Part shown: one piece after another, positions 1-8,357 of the stretch
Position numbering within the stretch: the stretch's first letter is position 1
Layout of the letters: the number at the start of each line of letters is the position of its first letter
Source: Luminiphilus sp.
GTDB taxonomy: Bacteria; Pseudomonadota; Gammaproteobacteria; Pseudomonadales; Halieaceae
Direction of reading: 5' to 3'
Assembly: GCA_022425845.1 (NCBI GenBank)
Contig: JAKMEU010000057.1
Coordinates: forward strand, 1 to 21,726
DNA length: 21,726 nucleotides
Position numbers and translations under genes: made by a program
Notes under the pieces: generated by a model
The model's database searches: none
Told to the model about the DNA's origin: nothing
The model's input: the letters and a program-made list of their open reading frames with translations, nothing else

Positions 1-671
1 GCACAAGCGAGTACAGCAGTCATTTTGACTGTCCGGTCGCCTTTCCCAGCGACACCATCGAAGACAGCCTGGGAGAGGTGCTCTCCAAAAAGGGCCTGAC
101 CCAGTTGCGGCTCGCCGAAACCGAAAAGTACGCGCATGTGACTTTCTTCTTCAGTGGCGGGCGAGAGGACAAGTTTGCTGGCGAGGAACGCCTGCTTATC
201 CCGTCCCCGGACGTACCCACATACGACCTCCAGCCTGAAATGAGTGCTCGCGAGGTGACTGATGAGTTGATCGCGGCCATTGAGTCCAGACGCTTCGACT
301 GTATTGTTGTGAACTATGCAAATGGCGATATGGTGGGCCATACAGGCGTGTTTGATGCGGCAGTGGCCGCTGTGGAGACGCTGGATGAATGTTTGGGGCG
401 TATCGAGGAGGCCCTGATGGCGTCGGGAGGTGAAGCGCTGATTACCGCCGATCACGGCAACTGCGAGCAGATGCTGGACTACGCCAGTGGCCAGCAACAT
501 ACACAACACACCACCGAGCACGTACCCCTGGTTTACCTGGGCAATCTGCCACGTGCGCTGCGGCCAAGTGGCGGGATACTCGCAGATGTAGCCCCCACAC
601 TACTCACGATGATGAACATCGAACAACCGGCCGCAATGACGGGCACCTGTCTTTTCGAGAACCAGCACTAA
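1..671 (+). CDS. gpmI: 2,3-bisphosphoglycerate-independent phosphoglycerate mutase, C-terminal part (5' end outside window)
   Basis: Interconverts 3- and 2-phosphoglycerate in glycolysis/gluconeogenesis in the cytoplasm, using two Mn2+ ions. The reading frame is open from base 3, so only about 222 codons of a protein that is normally near 510 residues are present. Seen directly: QLRLAETEKYAHVTFFFSGG, the family signature after the mobile domain; DMVGHTG, with a metal-ligand Asp and His; TADHGNCEQM, with a second Asp-His metal pair; and HTTEHVP, carrying the last metal-ligand His. The internal GTG at 78 is not the start, because conserved sequence continues upstream of it. It stops 3 bases before envC. 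gpmI-envC-yibQ adjacency is also known from enterobacteria. The family assignment is secure. Confidence 0.96.
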   Translation, partial: TSEYSSHFDCPVAFPSDTIEDSLGEVLSKKGLTQLRLAETEKYAHVTFFFSGGREDKFAGEERLLIPSPDVPTYDLQPEMSAREVTDELIAAIESRRFDCIVVNYANGDMVGHTGVFDAAVAAVETLDECLGRIEEALMASGGEALITADHGNCEQMLDYASGQQHTQHTTEHVPLVYLGNLPRALRPSGGILADVAPTLLTMMNIEQPAAMTGTCLFENQH

Positions 672-674
672 GCA

Positions 675-1835
675 ATGTGCCCCGTCCGGCGCAGGTGGTT
701 GAATTGGGCTGCGGGCATCGTACTGGGCGCTTTGGCGCTGCCACTTCAGGCAGACCCGTCAAAGGAAGAGGAAGCCAGGGAACGCCTTGCCCAGCTGAAA
801 ACGCAGATCGCCGAGATACAGCGTGGCATTGCCCAGAAAGAGGGTGAAAAGGACGCACTGCAAACACGGCTCGCCGACGCGGAGAAAGCCATCAATGAAC
901 TCGATGGCAAAATGCGCGCCATCGAGCAGGTCATTGCAGAAGAGCTGCCACGCCTTGAGGCGCTTGATAACGAGCGGATAGACCTGCAGCAGGAACTGGC
1001 GTCCGAACAGGACAACATGACCCGCGACTTTCGGGCCCTGTGGACGGTTCGTGAAGGGGGTGGCTTGCGGGTCATCTTTGGTGACCAAAGCCCCAACGAG
1101 ATGGCGCTGAATCTGGCTTATTTTGATCGTCTGTTAGGCCAGCGTCGCGATGCCATTACGCGTTTCGAAGCGCTTCTGGTTCGGGTACAGGCAAACGCCA
1201 CCGCGTTGCGCGCATCCCAGGCGAAGCTGGCGCTTCAAAGCGCCGCGCTGGAGGAGGAACGCAGTCGAGCCGTCGGTTTGCAGGCTGAGCGCCTGCAGGC
1301 GCTCGCAGCTATTGAGCAGTCACTGGACAATGATAATGCCCGGGTAGCAAAACTTGAGGCGGATCGACAGCGCCTGGGTACGCTGCTGGAAGAACTACGG
1401 CGTAGCCTCGCCGAGTTGGATACACCCACCTCCTACAAGCCCTTCCCGGAGGCTCGGGGTGAAATGATCTTTCCCGCCAGTGGCAAGCCCAGCAATCGTT
1501 TTGGCGCGTCTCGGAATACGGGGGATTTGCGCTGGCGCGGCTGGCTGATCCCCGCCCCAGAGGGCAGTGATGTCAAGGCGGTGCACCACGGTAGAGTGGT
1601 CTATGCCGACTGGCTCCGTGGCCAGGGGCTGCTGCTGATACTCGATCATGGGGACGGCTACCTCAGCCTCTACGGTCAAAACCGCAGCCTCCGCAGGGAT
1701 GTGGGCGACTGGGTTAGCCCTGGAGACGTAATCGCTACCGTCGGCGCCAGCGGGGGTGCGCCGCGTTCGGCCCTGTACTTTGAAATCCGCCGCGGGGGTG
1801 ACCCCGTAGACCCCGGTAGCTGGGTACGCCGCTGA
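675..1835 (+). CDS. envC: Murein hydrolase activator EnvC (degenerate M23/LytM)
   Basis: Periplasmic activator of amidases that split septal peptidoglycan during cell division (established role of EnvC). The 386-aa protein has an N-terminal signal sequence (about residues 1-26, ending LPLQA), a long charged coiled coil (about 28-245) and a C-terminal LytM domain (about 258-386). In the LytM domain the zinc ligands are gone. RWRGW stands where active M23 enzymes have HxGxD, and LYFEIRRGG stands where they have the HxH strand. This is the pattern of E. coli EnvC, which activates but does not cut. The ATG at 675 lies 3 bases after gpmI, so the two are probably co-transcribed. No strong Shine-Dalgarno is seen, so translation may be coupled. 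Confidence 0.94.
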   Translation: MCPVRRRWLNWAAGIVLGALALPLQADPSKEEEARERLAQLKTQIAEIQRGIAQKEGEKDALQTRLADAEKAINELDGKMRAIEQVIAEELPRLEALDNERIDLQQELASEQDNMTRDFRALWTVREGGGLRVIFGDQSPNEMALNLAYFDRLLGQRRDAITRFEALLVRVQANATALRASQAKLALQSAALEEERSRAVGLQAERLQALAAIEQSLDNDNARVAKLEADRQRLGTLLEELRRSLAELDTPTSYKPFPEARGEMIFPASGKPSNRFGASRNTGDLRWRGWLIPAPEGSDVKAVHHGRVVYADWLRGQGLLLILDHGDGYLSLYGQNRSLRRDVGDWVSPGDVIATVGASGGAPRSALYFEIRRGGDPVDPGSWVRR

Positions 1836-1862
1836 GGCCCCGACCCATTGCACTACCACAAT

Positions 1863-1877
1863 CGGGTACCATACCCG
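1863..1877. repeat. Short perfect inverted repeat before ctpA
   Basis: CGGGTA (1863-1868) and TACCCG (1872-1877) are perfect complements around a 3-base CCA loop, in the 64-base gap between envC and ctpA. No T-run follows, so it is not a standard terminator. It could be a small leader hairpin or chance. Confidence 0.3.
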
Positions 1878-1899
1878 GCTATTGATTAGGAAATTCCAC

Positions 1900-3264
1900 A
1901 TGAAGCGGTCCCACCTTCTCTTGTGCGCTACAGCGCTGTGCGCATTTTTGATGAGCCACAGCCATGCCCAGGAAGACAGTGCCACGGACGTCAGTCCGGA
2001 GACATCCAGTGATAAAACCGAAGGCGCCCTGCCCCTTCAGGAATTGCAGACATTCGCCGATGTCTTTCACCAGATTCGCTCGGGTTATGTTGAAGAGGTG
2101 GACGACAGCACGCTGTTTGAGTTCGCTGTTCGGGGGATGCTGGAAGGACTGGATCCACACTCCGCGTATTTGACCAAAGAGGACTACAGCGACCTGCAGA
2201 CCACCACCGATGGGGAGTTTTCGGGTCTGGGTATCGAGATAGGACGACGAGGCAGCTATATAGAGATCATCGCTCCCATCGATGGCTCACCGGCCGTCGA
2301 GGCGGGCCTGCAGGCGGGGGATGTGATTCTCAAACTCGACGGTCAGTCGGTGAAGGGTATGTCCATCGATGAGGCGGTGCAGCTAATGCGTGGGCCTGTA
2401 GGCGCACCCATTGACCTGGAAATTGGCCGTCCCGGCAGCTCTGAACCTTTCGATGTCACTGTGGTGCGCGACGCCATCAAGGTCGCCAGCGTACGCTCGC
2501 GATTTCTGGCCCCCGGCTATGGCTATCTGCGCATAGCCCAATTTGGCCGGCCGACCGGCGATGAGGCCAAGGCTGCGCTGGAAAAGCTGACGACAGAATC
2601 CGAACTCGAGGGGCTGGTGATCGACCTGCGAAACAATCCCGGCGGGGTGCTCGGGGCAAGTGTTGCCGTATCGGACCTCTTCATTGACGGCGGCTTGGTG
2701 GTCTATACAGAAGGGCGACACCCCAGTGCCCAGGAGCGCTATGAAGCGACGGCAGGTGATCGTCTCATGGGGGCTCCCATTGTTGTGCTGATCAACGGGG
2801 GCTCTGCGAGCGCGTCGGAAATTGTCGCCGGCGCCTTGCAGGATCGGGGACGTGCCGTGGTCATGGGAACGAGGAGTTTTGGTAAAGGCTCGGTGCAAAC
2901 CGTCCTTCCCGTGTCCGAGACCCGCGCCGTTAAACTGACCACCGCACGCTACTTCACGCCAGATGGGCGCTCGATTCAGGCCGAGGGCATCGTCCCCGAT
3001 ATTGTGGTCGAACGCGCTCGAATCACCAGCATGGAAGGCCGGCAAATTAAGGAAGCGGACCTAGAGGGGAGCCTGGATGGCACCGCAGACGCCAACCCTC
3101 AGGACGTCGGATCGGAGAGCGCTGCCCTTGCGGACCTCCGTGAAAACGACAACCAGCTTTATGAGGCGCTCACCCTATTGCGCGGCGTCAATCTGCTGGC
3201 ACCGAGGGATAAAGGGCCGTCACAGGAAGCCACCGAATCCCCGGAGCCTGCAACATCCGAGTGA
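1900..3264 (+). CDS. ctpA: C-terminal processing peptidase CtpA/Prc-like, family S41, PDZ domain
   Basis: Periplasmic serine protease that trims or degrades proteins from their C-termini, often linked to peptidoglycan hydrolase turnover. I chose the ATG at 1900 because AGGA (1888-1891) sits 8 bases upstream and the protein then begins with a typical signal peptide (MKRSHLLL... to HSHAQ). A TTG at 1882 in the same frame is less likely. The protein has 454 residues: an N-terminal helical part, a PDZ domain around GLGIEIGRRG (about 107-190), and the S41 core. The catalytic Ser is in GSASASE (S304) and the general-base Lys in FGKGSVQT (K329). Their spacing of 25 matches E. coli Prc. An acidic, Pro/Glu-rich tail ends the protein. 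It overlaps yibQ by 4 bases. Confidence 0.93.
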   Translation: MKRSHLLLCATALCAFLMSHSHAQEDSATDVSPETSSDKTEGALPLQELQTFADVFHQIRSGYVEEVDDSTLFEFAVRGMLEGLDPHSAYLTKEDYSDLQTTTDGEFSGLGIEIGRRGSYIEIIAPIDGSPAVEAGLQAGDVILKLDGQSVKGMSIDEAVQLMRGPVGAPIDLEIGRPGSSEPFDVTVVRDAIKVASVRSRFLAPGYGYLRIAQFGRPTGDEAKAALEKLTTESELEGLVIDLRNNPGGVLGASVAVSDLFIDGGLVVYTEGRHPSAQERYEATAGDRLMGAPIVVLINGGSASASEIVAGALQDRGRAVVMGTRSFGKGSVQTVLPVSETRAVKLTTARYFTPDGRSIQAEGIVPDIVVERARITSMEGRQIKEADLEGSLDGTADANPQDVGSESAALADLRENDNQLYEALTLLRGVNLLAPRDKGPSQEATESPEPATSE

Positions 3265-4049
3265 GATGCCGACTCGCGCAGCTCATGTCGCTGTGGCTGG
3301 GTCTGTTGATGTCCGCCGAAGGCGCCACGGTGCGCTGTCCCGCCCACAGCCAGGGACACTTGGCTGTCATTATTGATGACCTGGGCTACAACCTTGAGCG
3401 GGCCGCCCACGCGGCCTCGATCCCCGCACCCTTAACCCTCGCCATTATTCCCGGCACGCCCCACGCTACTGCGGTCGCAGCTCTGGGTAGCCAGCACGGG
3501 AAAGAACTCATGGTGCACATGCCCATGGCGTCAGCGAGCCGGGCCGTCTCGGATCCGATGGTGTTGGAAGCGCACTCCTCGCGAGACCAGATGCGTATCC
3601 AGATCCGTGAAGCGCTGCAGTCTGTACCGGGTGCCACGGGTATGAACAACCATATGGGCAGCGCGCTGACCGCTGATCGAAACGCGATGGACGCCTTGAT
3701 GTCCGAACTTGCCTCACTGGACCTGTACTTTATTGACTCCCGAACAACCGGGGATACCGTTGCTCAGGCGGCCGCGCAGGACTGGGGAGTACCCAGCGCG
3801 TCTCGCTCCGTATTTCTCGATAATGAACAGACCCCCGATGCCATCGAGACCCAGCTGCACAAGGCCGTCAGCCTGGCCCTGTCAGAGGGTTATGCCATTG
3901 CCATCGGTCATCCCCACACCGAGACCATGGCGGTGCTTAACAGCCTGCTTCCCCGGCTCCCCTCTGAAGTGACGGTTGTCACCGCTTCCCAAGTTGCGCA
4001 TTGCCAAATCGCTCAGAGCCGAACCTCAACACCACGTTCTGCCAAGTAG
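3261..4049 (+). CDS. yibQ: Divergent polysaccharide deacetylase family protein (YibQ)
   Basis: A secreted member of the 'polysaccharide deacetylase 2' (YibQ/DUF610) family of NodB-like fold. The substrate is unknown, but the gene keeps company with envC and ctpA, which suggests an envelope or peptidoglycan role (inference). The GTG start at 3261 overlaps the ctpA stop as GTGA; an in-frame ATG at 3285 is an alternative. Either gives a signal peptide ending near AEGA. Family motifs seen are AVIIDDLGYN (the DD pair), LAIIPGTPHA, MVHMPMAS, GMNNHMGSALTAD (metal-site-like His), LYFIDSRT and AIAIGHPH. The length of 262 aa is usual. Its last 37 bases overlap the end of hisF on the other strand. Confidence 0.9.
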   Translation: MRCRLAQLMSLWLGLLMSAEGATVRCPAHSQGHLAVIIDDLGYNLERAAHAASIPAPLTLAIIPGTPHATAVAALGSQHGKELMVHMPMASASRAVSDPMVLEAHSSRDQMRIQIREALQSVPGATGMNNHMGSALTADRNAMDALMSELASLDLYFIDSRTTGDTVAQAAAQDWGVPSASRSVFLDNEQTPDAIETQLHKAVSLALSEGYAIAIGHPHTETMAVLNSLLPRLPSEVTVVTASQVAHCQIAQSRTSTPRSAK

Positions 4050-4786
4050 GCTTTCGCCTGGGGAATCGAATATTCACCAAAATGGAAAATACTCGCCGCG
4101 AGTACCGCATCGGCCCCCCCGTCAACAATGCCGGCAGCGAGGTGATCGAGCGTTCCAACGCCCCCCGAAGCAATCAGCGGTATCTCAACCGCATCACTAA
4201 TCTGTCGCGTGATGGTCAGCTCAAAGCCATCCCGGGTGCCATCGCGATCCATACTGGTCAGTAGGATTTCACCAGCCCCCAGTGCAGCCATTTTTTTGGC
4301 CCAGCCCACTGCCTCGATGCCCGTAGGGTTGCGACCTCCATGGGTAAATAACTCATAGCGGGGAGGCGCCCCGGGCTCTGTCACCCGCTTCACGTCCATA
4401 GCGACAACGATGCACTGGGCGCCAAACCGTTCTGCCGCGGAAGATACCAGCTCGGGATTATGGATCGCTGCCGTGTTGATGCTGACCTTGTCAGCACCTG
4501 CGTTAAGCAGGGCGCGAATATCGGCGAGGGCGCGAACGCCGCCACCGACCGTAAGAGGGATAAATACTTCGCGGGCAATTCGCTCCACGGTTTTTACGGT
4601 TGTGTCCCGCTTTTCGTGGCTGGCGGTTATATCAAGGAATGTGATCTCATCCGCGCCCTGCTCGTTGTAACGGCGGGCTATTTCCACGGGGTCACCGGCA
4701 TCCCGTATGCCAACAAAATTTACCCCTTTGACAACCCGCCCCCGATCGACATCGAGGCAGGGAATAATGCGTCGCGCCAGCCCCAC
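4013..4786 (-). CDS. hisF: Imidazole glycerol phosphate synthase, cyclase subunit HisF
   Basis: Uses the ammonia released by HisH to convert PRFAR to imidazole glycerol phosphate and AICAR in histidine synthesis. It is a TIM barrel with two phosphate-binding half-sites: LTVGGGVRAL in the first half and LIASGGVGTL in the second. The catalytic aspartates are in IIPCLDVDRG and VVAMDVKR. I chose the GTG at 4786, whose first base overlaps the hisA stop (TAGTG). This gives 257 aa starting VGLARRIIPC, the standard length. The same frame is open 10 codons further upstream, inside hisA, but that extension is not conserved in type. The 3' end runs 37 bases into the opposite-strand yibQ. Confidence 0.96.
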   Translation of the reverse strand: MGLARRIIPCLDVDRGRVVKGVNFVGIRDAGDPVEIARRYNEQGADEITFLDITASHEKRDTTVKTVERIAREVFIPLTVGGGVRALADIRALLNAGADKVSINTAAIHNPELVSSAAERFGAQCIVVAMDVKRVTEPGAPPRYELFTHGGRNPTGIEAVGWAKKMAALGAGEILLTSMDRDGTRDGFELTITRQISDAVEIPLIASGGVGTLDHLAAGIVDGGADAVLAASIFHFGEYSIPQAKAYLAERGVEVRL

Positions 4787-5529
4787 TAGTCCAGGCTCAT
4801 CATGCTGTCGACGCAAGCCTGGGCTTCCTCGAGATCCAGCGTTCCCTCATAGATGGCTCGACCAGTAATAGCGCCCATGACGCCCTCCCGACGAAAGTGT
4901 GCGAGCTTTCGAATGTCGTCGAGGTGTGAAATTCCCCCCGAGGCAATGATGGGGATAGAGGAAGCCTTGGCCATCTCAAGCGTGGCCTCTATATTGACCC
5001 CCTGCATCATGCCGTCACGATCAATATCAGTGTAGATAATGGCGCTGACACCGGCCTGCTCAAATCGGCTCGCCAACTCGGTAGCCTGCATGCCGGACAC
5101 CTCAGCCCAACCATCGGTAGCAACCCAGCCGTTGCGGGCATCAATGCCCACCATGACCCGCCCGGGATACTCACGACAGGCCACCCGGACCAGCGCCGGG
5201 TCTTTGAGCGCCGCTGTACCGATGATGACTGACTCCACGCCAAGTGTGAGGTAGCGCTCAATAGTGGCAAGATCGCGGATTCCACCGCCAATCTGCACGG
5301 GTAAACCTTTGGTAGCGGTAATGATGTCTTCCACCGCATTGTCATTAACAGGGGTGCCTGCAAACGCGCCGTTCAAATCCACAAGGTGCAAACGTCGGGC
5401 GCCTTTTCCCGCCCACTGGCGGGCCATGGCCGCCGGGTCGTCGGAAAAAACCGTGCTGTCCTCCATCAGGCCCTTGCGCAGCCGGACGCACTGTCCATCT
5501 TTGAGGTCGATCGCGGGGATTACGAGCAT
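4786..5529 (-). CDS. hisA: ProFAR isomerase HisA
   Basis: Isomerises the aminoaldose ProFAR to the aminoketose PRFAR, the step before HisF/HisH. It is a TIM barrel related to HisF. Seen: MLVIPAIDLKDGQCVRL at the N-terminus with the catalytic Asp, QIGGGIRDL and IIASGGISHL phosphate loops, and IIYTDIDRDGM with the second catalytic Asp. The ATG at 5529 gives 247 aa and overlaps hisH by 10 bases. A second in-frame ATG at 5541 would add MGRN and enlarge the overlap. GGGACGG just before 5529 may serve as its ribosome site. Translational coupling within hisHAF is likely. Confidence 0.96.
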   Translation of the reverse strand: MLVIPAIDLKDGQCVRLRKGLMEDSTVFSDDPAAMARQWAGKGARRLHLVDLNGAFAGTPVNDNAVEDIITATKGLPVQIGGGIRDLATIERYLTLGVESVIIGTAALKDPALVRVACREYPGRVMVGIDARNGWVATDGWAEVSGMQATELASRFEQAGVSAIIYTDIDRDGMMQGVNIEATLEMAKASSIPIIASGGISHLDDIRKLAHFRREGVMGAITGRAIYEGTLDLEEAQACVDSMMSLD

Positions 5530-6173
5530 GTTCCGTCCCATTTCATAAAATTAGAGAGCAGTTGCAGGCCAGATTTATGGCTTTTCTCCGGGTGAAACTG
5601 TACGGCAAACAGGTTGTCACGAGCCAGCGCCGCGCAACCCTCCACGCCGTAGTCAAAACTGGCCGCAATTATGCCGGGGTCTCGCGGTTGTACCCAGTAG
5701 CTGTGGACAAAGTAAAACCGCGTGCGGTCCTCAATCCCCTGCCACAGTGGGTGAACCTGGGTTTGTTTCACCTCGTTCCAGCCCATATGGGGCACCTTCA
5801 GACGCCGCCCTGCTGAATCGCGCAGCGCCTCGCCAAAGAAATTGACCGTGCCCGGAATAATACCCAGGGTCGCGACACCGCCATTCTCATCCGAATGCTC
5901 CATCAACGCCTGCATACCGACACAGATGGCCAATACAGGCTGCTTTTTAGCGTCTAACGCTGATTGCAATAGCTGATCGCAACCCAGTCGCCGAATCTCC
6001 GACATGCAGTCCTGTATTGCACCCACCCCGGGAAACACCACACGATCAGCTGCCGCGATGACCTGCGGGTCATGGCTGACAACAACACGAGGGGCCCCCA
6101 CGTGCTCAAGAGCCGAGGCAACGGAGTGCAGGTTGCCCATTCCGTAATCAATGACGGCGACGTAGGGGGTCAC
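5520..6173 (-). CDS. hisH: Imidazole glycerol phosphate synthase, glutamine amidotransferase subunit HisH
   Basis: Hydrolyses glutamine and channels ammonia to HisF. It is a class I glutamine amidotransferase of 217 aa. The nucleophile is C84 in AICVGMQAL, and the catalytic His-x-Glu pair is in QFHPEKS (H194, E196). The oxyanion region is FPGVGAIQD, and the N-terminal VAVIDYGMGNL is typical. The start codon is GTG at 6173, four bases after the hisB stop, which supports one transcript. Nothing unusual apart from AICVGMQ in place of the more common GICLGMQ. Confidence 0.95.
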   Translation of the reverse strand: MTPYVAVIDYGMGNLHSVASALEHVGAPRVVVSHDPQVIAAADRVVFPGVGAIQDCMSEIRRLGCDQLLQSALDAKKQPVLAICVGMQALMEHSDENGGVATLGIIPGTVNFFGEALRDSAGRRLKVPHMGWNEVKQTQVHPLWQGIEDRTRFYFVHSYWVQPRDPGIIAASFDYGVEGCAALARDNLFAVQFHPEKSHKSGLQLLSNFMKWDGTCS

Positions 6174-6177
6174 GGGG

Positions 6178-6783
6178 TCACAGCGAACCTTTTGTGGACG
6201 GCATCATGCCCGCCATGGCGGGATCGGGCGTCAACGCCATGCGCAAAGCGCGCCCAAAGGCCTTGAATACTGTCTCTGCCTGGTGGTGGGCGTTATCGCC
6301 ACGCAAATTATCAACATGCAAAGTGACCTGCGCGTGGTTAACAAACCCCTGGAAAAACTCCACGAACAGATCAACATCGAAGGTGCCAATCATTGCGCGG
6401 GTAAAGGGAACATGCCAAACCAAGCCGGGGCGCCCGGAAAAATCGACGACAACCCGCGATAGCGCCTCGTCGAGGGGCACGTAGGCATGGCCATAGCGCG
6501 TCAGTCCTTTCTTATCTTCCGCCGCAGCGTGGAAGGCCTGGCCCAGTGTGATGCCAATGTCCTCAACGGTGTGGTGTCCATCAATGTGCAGGTCGCCCTT
6601 GGCGATGACCTTGAGGTCCACCATCCCATGCCGAGCAATCTGGTCCAGCATGTGCTCAAGAAAAGGGACGCCGGTATCAAACTCGGTTTGTCCGGACCCG
6701 TCGAGGCACAGCTCGACACTGATCTGGGTTTCCAGCGTATTGCGTTCAACACTGGCCCTGCGCGGCGTTGTAGCGGTAGCCAT
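6178..6783 (-). CDS. hisB: Imidazoleglycerol-phosphate dehydratase HisB (monofunctional)
   Basis: Dehydrates imidazole glycerol phosphate to imidazole acetol phosphate. The ATG at 6783 (MATATTPRR) is preceded at 8 bases by GGGAG, a good ribosome site. An upstream in-frame ATG at 6813 lacks one. The protein of 201 aa has only the dehydratase domain, without the N-terminal phosphatase of the enteric bifunctional HisB. Mn-binding motifs seen: LEHMLDQIARHG, DGHHTVEDIGITLG, and DNAHHQAETVFKAFGRAL. It is first gene of the hisBHAF unit and divergent from mutY. Confidence 0.96.
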   Translation of the reverse strand: MATATTPRRASVERNTLETQISVELCLDGSGQTEFDTGVPFLEHMLDQIARHGMVDLKVIAKGDLHIDGHHTVEDIGITLGQAFHAAAEDKKGLTRYGHAYVPLDEALSRVVVDFSGRPGLVWHVPFTRAMIGTFDVDLFVEFFQGFVNHAQVTLHVDNLRGDNAHHQAETVFKAFGRALRMALTPDPAMAGMMPSTKGSL

Positions 6784-6851
6784 GGCGTATGCTCCCGGGA
6801 GGTGGTTGGGCATTCAGGCAGCCCCTTGACCAGCGCGCTACACTGCGCGGC

Positions 6852-6857
6852 ATTGTA
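6852..6857 (-). promoter_or_regulatory. Possible -10 element for hisB
   Basis: On the minus strand this reads TACAAT, 5 of 6 to the sigma70 -10 consensus, about 68 bases before the hisB ATG. No good -35 element is found 16-18 bases upstream, so the call is tentative. The leader would be only about 60 bases, with no run of His codons. Confidence 0.3.
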
Positions 6858-6899
6858 ACGGAGAAGCGACTGCCATTCATGTGACCGATTGCCGCACAA

Positions 6900-7982
6900 A
6901 TGGCCAGGCAAATGACTGAAGAAAGCGACACAACGACATCCTTCGCGCAGCGGCTCCTGGCCTGGTTTGACCTCAGCGGTCGACACGACCTGCCCTGGCA
7001 GCAGGGAAAAACCGCCTACCGCGTGTGGCTGTCGGAAATCATGCTGCAACAAACCCAGGTGCAAACCGTTATTCCCTATTTTGAGCGGTTTATTCAATCG
7101 TTTCCGACAATCCAGGATCTGGCCTGCGCCTCCGAGGACGAGGTACTGCACTTATGGACCGGACTGGGTTACTACGCACGGGCCCGCAACCTGCATCGAA
7201 CGGCACAGCGCGTGACGCAGGACCTTGACGGCCACTTTCCGAGGACGGTTGAGGCGCTTGAGGAGCTCCCGGGCATCGGTCGCTCCACCGCCGGTGCGAT
7301 TGCGAGTCTTGCCATGGGCATTCGAGCCCCCATTCTCGATGGCAATGTCAAACGGGTGATTGCACGCCACGATGCCGTTGCCGGCTGGCCGGGATCCGCA
7401 AAGACGCTGGCCGAACTGTGGCGCCTGTCAGAGAAATACACCCCCTTCGAACGGGTGGACGACTACACGCAGGGCGTCATGGATCTGGGGGCTACCGTTT
7501 GCACCCGCCAAAGCCCGGGCTGTACCGCGTGTCCCCTGCGGGCAACCTGCCGGGCCTTCCAACGCGACGAGCAGGCGCATTATCCGGGACGGAAACCTCG
7601 AAAGACACTTCCCGAGCGCCAGACCTGTTTCCTGATCCTGCAACGACCCGACGGTGCGGTACTGCTGGAAAAGCGACCAAGCCCCGGTATTTGGGGCGGG
7701 CTCTGGTGCTTTCCGGAGACCGCTACGCCAGAGCGCACCCCGGCCACACTGGAACCCCTCTTACCCAACGGTCAACAGCCATTGCAGGCACTCGATTCGA
7801 TTCAACACAGCTTCAGCCACTACCGACTGACCATCCTTCCCTTCGTCATGGCGATTGGTCAACCAACTGAGGTCGTGGCTGAGGTAGACTCTGTCCGGTG
7901 GATCAGACCGGGCTCGGATGTCGCGGTCGGTCTACCGGCACCGGTCAGTCAGATCTTGGATACGCTGCTGCAACAGCAGTAG
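6900..7982 (+). CDS. mutY: A/G-specific adenine glycosylase MutY
   Basis: Removes adenine mispaired with 8-oxoguanine. The 360-aa protein has an HhH-GPD domain with catalytic E46 (SEIMLQQTQV), the hairpin motif LPGIGRSTAGAIASLA (about 123-138), and catalytic D147 (ILDGNVKR). A [4Fe-4S] cluster follows with C201, C208, C211 and C217, in the exact C-x6-C-x2-C-x5-C spacing. The C-terminal third is the MutT-like recognition domain (LEKRPSPGIWGGLWCFPE, then HSFSHYRL). An ATG at 6912 (MTEESD) is an equally possible start; neither has a clear ribosome site. It is divergent from hisB and followed by yggX, a common pairing. Confidence 0.96.
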   Translation: MARQMTEESDTTTSFAQRLLAWFDLSGRHDLPWQQGKTAYRVWLSEIMLQQTQVQTVIPYFERFIQSFPTIQDLACASEDEVLHLWTGLGYYARARNLHRTAQRVTQDLDGHFPRTVEALEELPGIGRSTAGAIASLAMGIRAPILDGNVKRVIARHDAVAGWPGSAKTLAELWRLSEKYTPFERVDDYTQGVMDLGATVCTRQSPGCTACPLRATCRAFQRDEQAHYPGRKPRKTLPERQTCFLILQRPDGAVLLEKRPSPGIWGGLWCFPETATPERTPATLEPLLPNGQQPLQALDSIQHSFSHYRLTILPFVMAIGQPTEVVAEVDSVRWIRPGSDVAVGLPAPVSQILDTLLQQQ

Positions 7983-8017
7983 CTGCTGGCCGATTTCTAT
8001 CTCAGGGGAGGCGCGTC

Positions 8018-8293
8018 GTGGCAAGAACAGTGTTCTGCAAGTATTTCAAGGAGGAATTGGAAGGTCTGGATCGACCACCGCTGCCGGGACCGAAAGGGCA
8101 GGAACTTTTTGAACAGGTATCAAAAAAGGCGTGGCAGGCCTGGCAGGCAGAGCAAACCATGTTAATTAATGAGAAGCAGCTGAGTCTGATGGACCCCGAG
8201 GCCCGTAAGTACCTGCAGGAGCAGATGGACAAATTTCTGGCGGGTGAAGGTCACGACCGGGCCGAGGGCTTCGTTCCCACGGACGGCAACTGA
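8018..8293 (+). CDS. yggX: Fe(2+)-trafficking protein YggX
   Basis: Small cytosolic protein linked to protection of iron-sulfur clusters under oxidative stress. The GTG at 8018 is set by AGGGGAGG (8004-8011) 6 bases upstream, and gives 91 aa beginning VARTVFCKYFKEELEGLDRPP. The frame is open further upstream into mutY, but that part is not YggX-like. Seen: the conserved Cys in VFCKYF, PGPKGQELFEQVSKKAWQAW, and the end helix LQEQMDKFLAG. It lies 35 bases after mutY, whose own Fe-S cluster makes the pairing sensible. Confidence 0.95.
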   Translation: MARTVFCKYFKEELEGLDRPPLPGPKGQELFEQVSKKAWQAWQAEQTMLINEKQLSLMDPEARKYLQEQMDKFLAGEGHDRAEGFVPTDGN

Positions 8294-8357
8294 CGTCGTC
8301 GTACTCATCAACTGCACCTACCGCTAAAATCATGATACCTGACCGTCGGATACCACC

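Noticed and set aside
1440..1835. Active M23 endopeptidase
   Set aside because: The zinc-binding HxGxD and HxH residues are absent; the sequence matches the inactive EnvC type.
1395..1985. 196-codon minus-strand frame across envC and ctpA
   Set aside because: Shadow of two securely identified genes; no recognisable protein sequence.
2383..3045. 220-codon minus-strand frame inside ctpA
   Set aside because: Shadow of the S41 protease core; the plus-strand catalytic motifs are clear.
6784..6899. His-codon leader/attenuator upstream of hisB
   Set aside because: No short frame with a run of His codons and no terminator/antiterminator pair can be seen in the 116-base gap.
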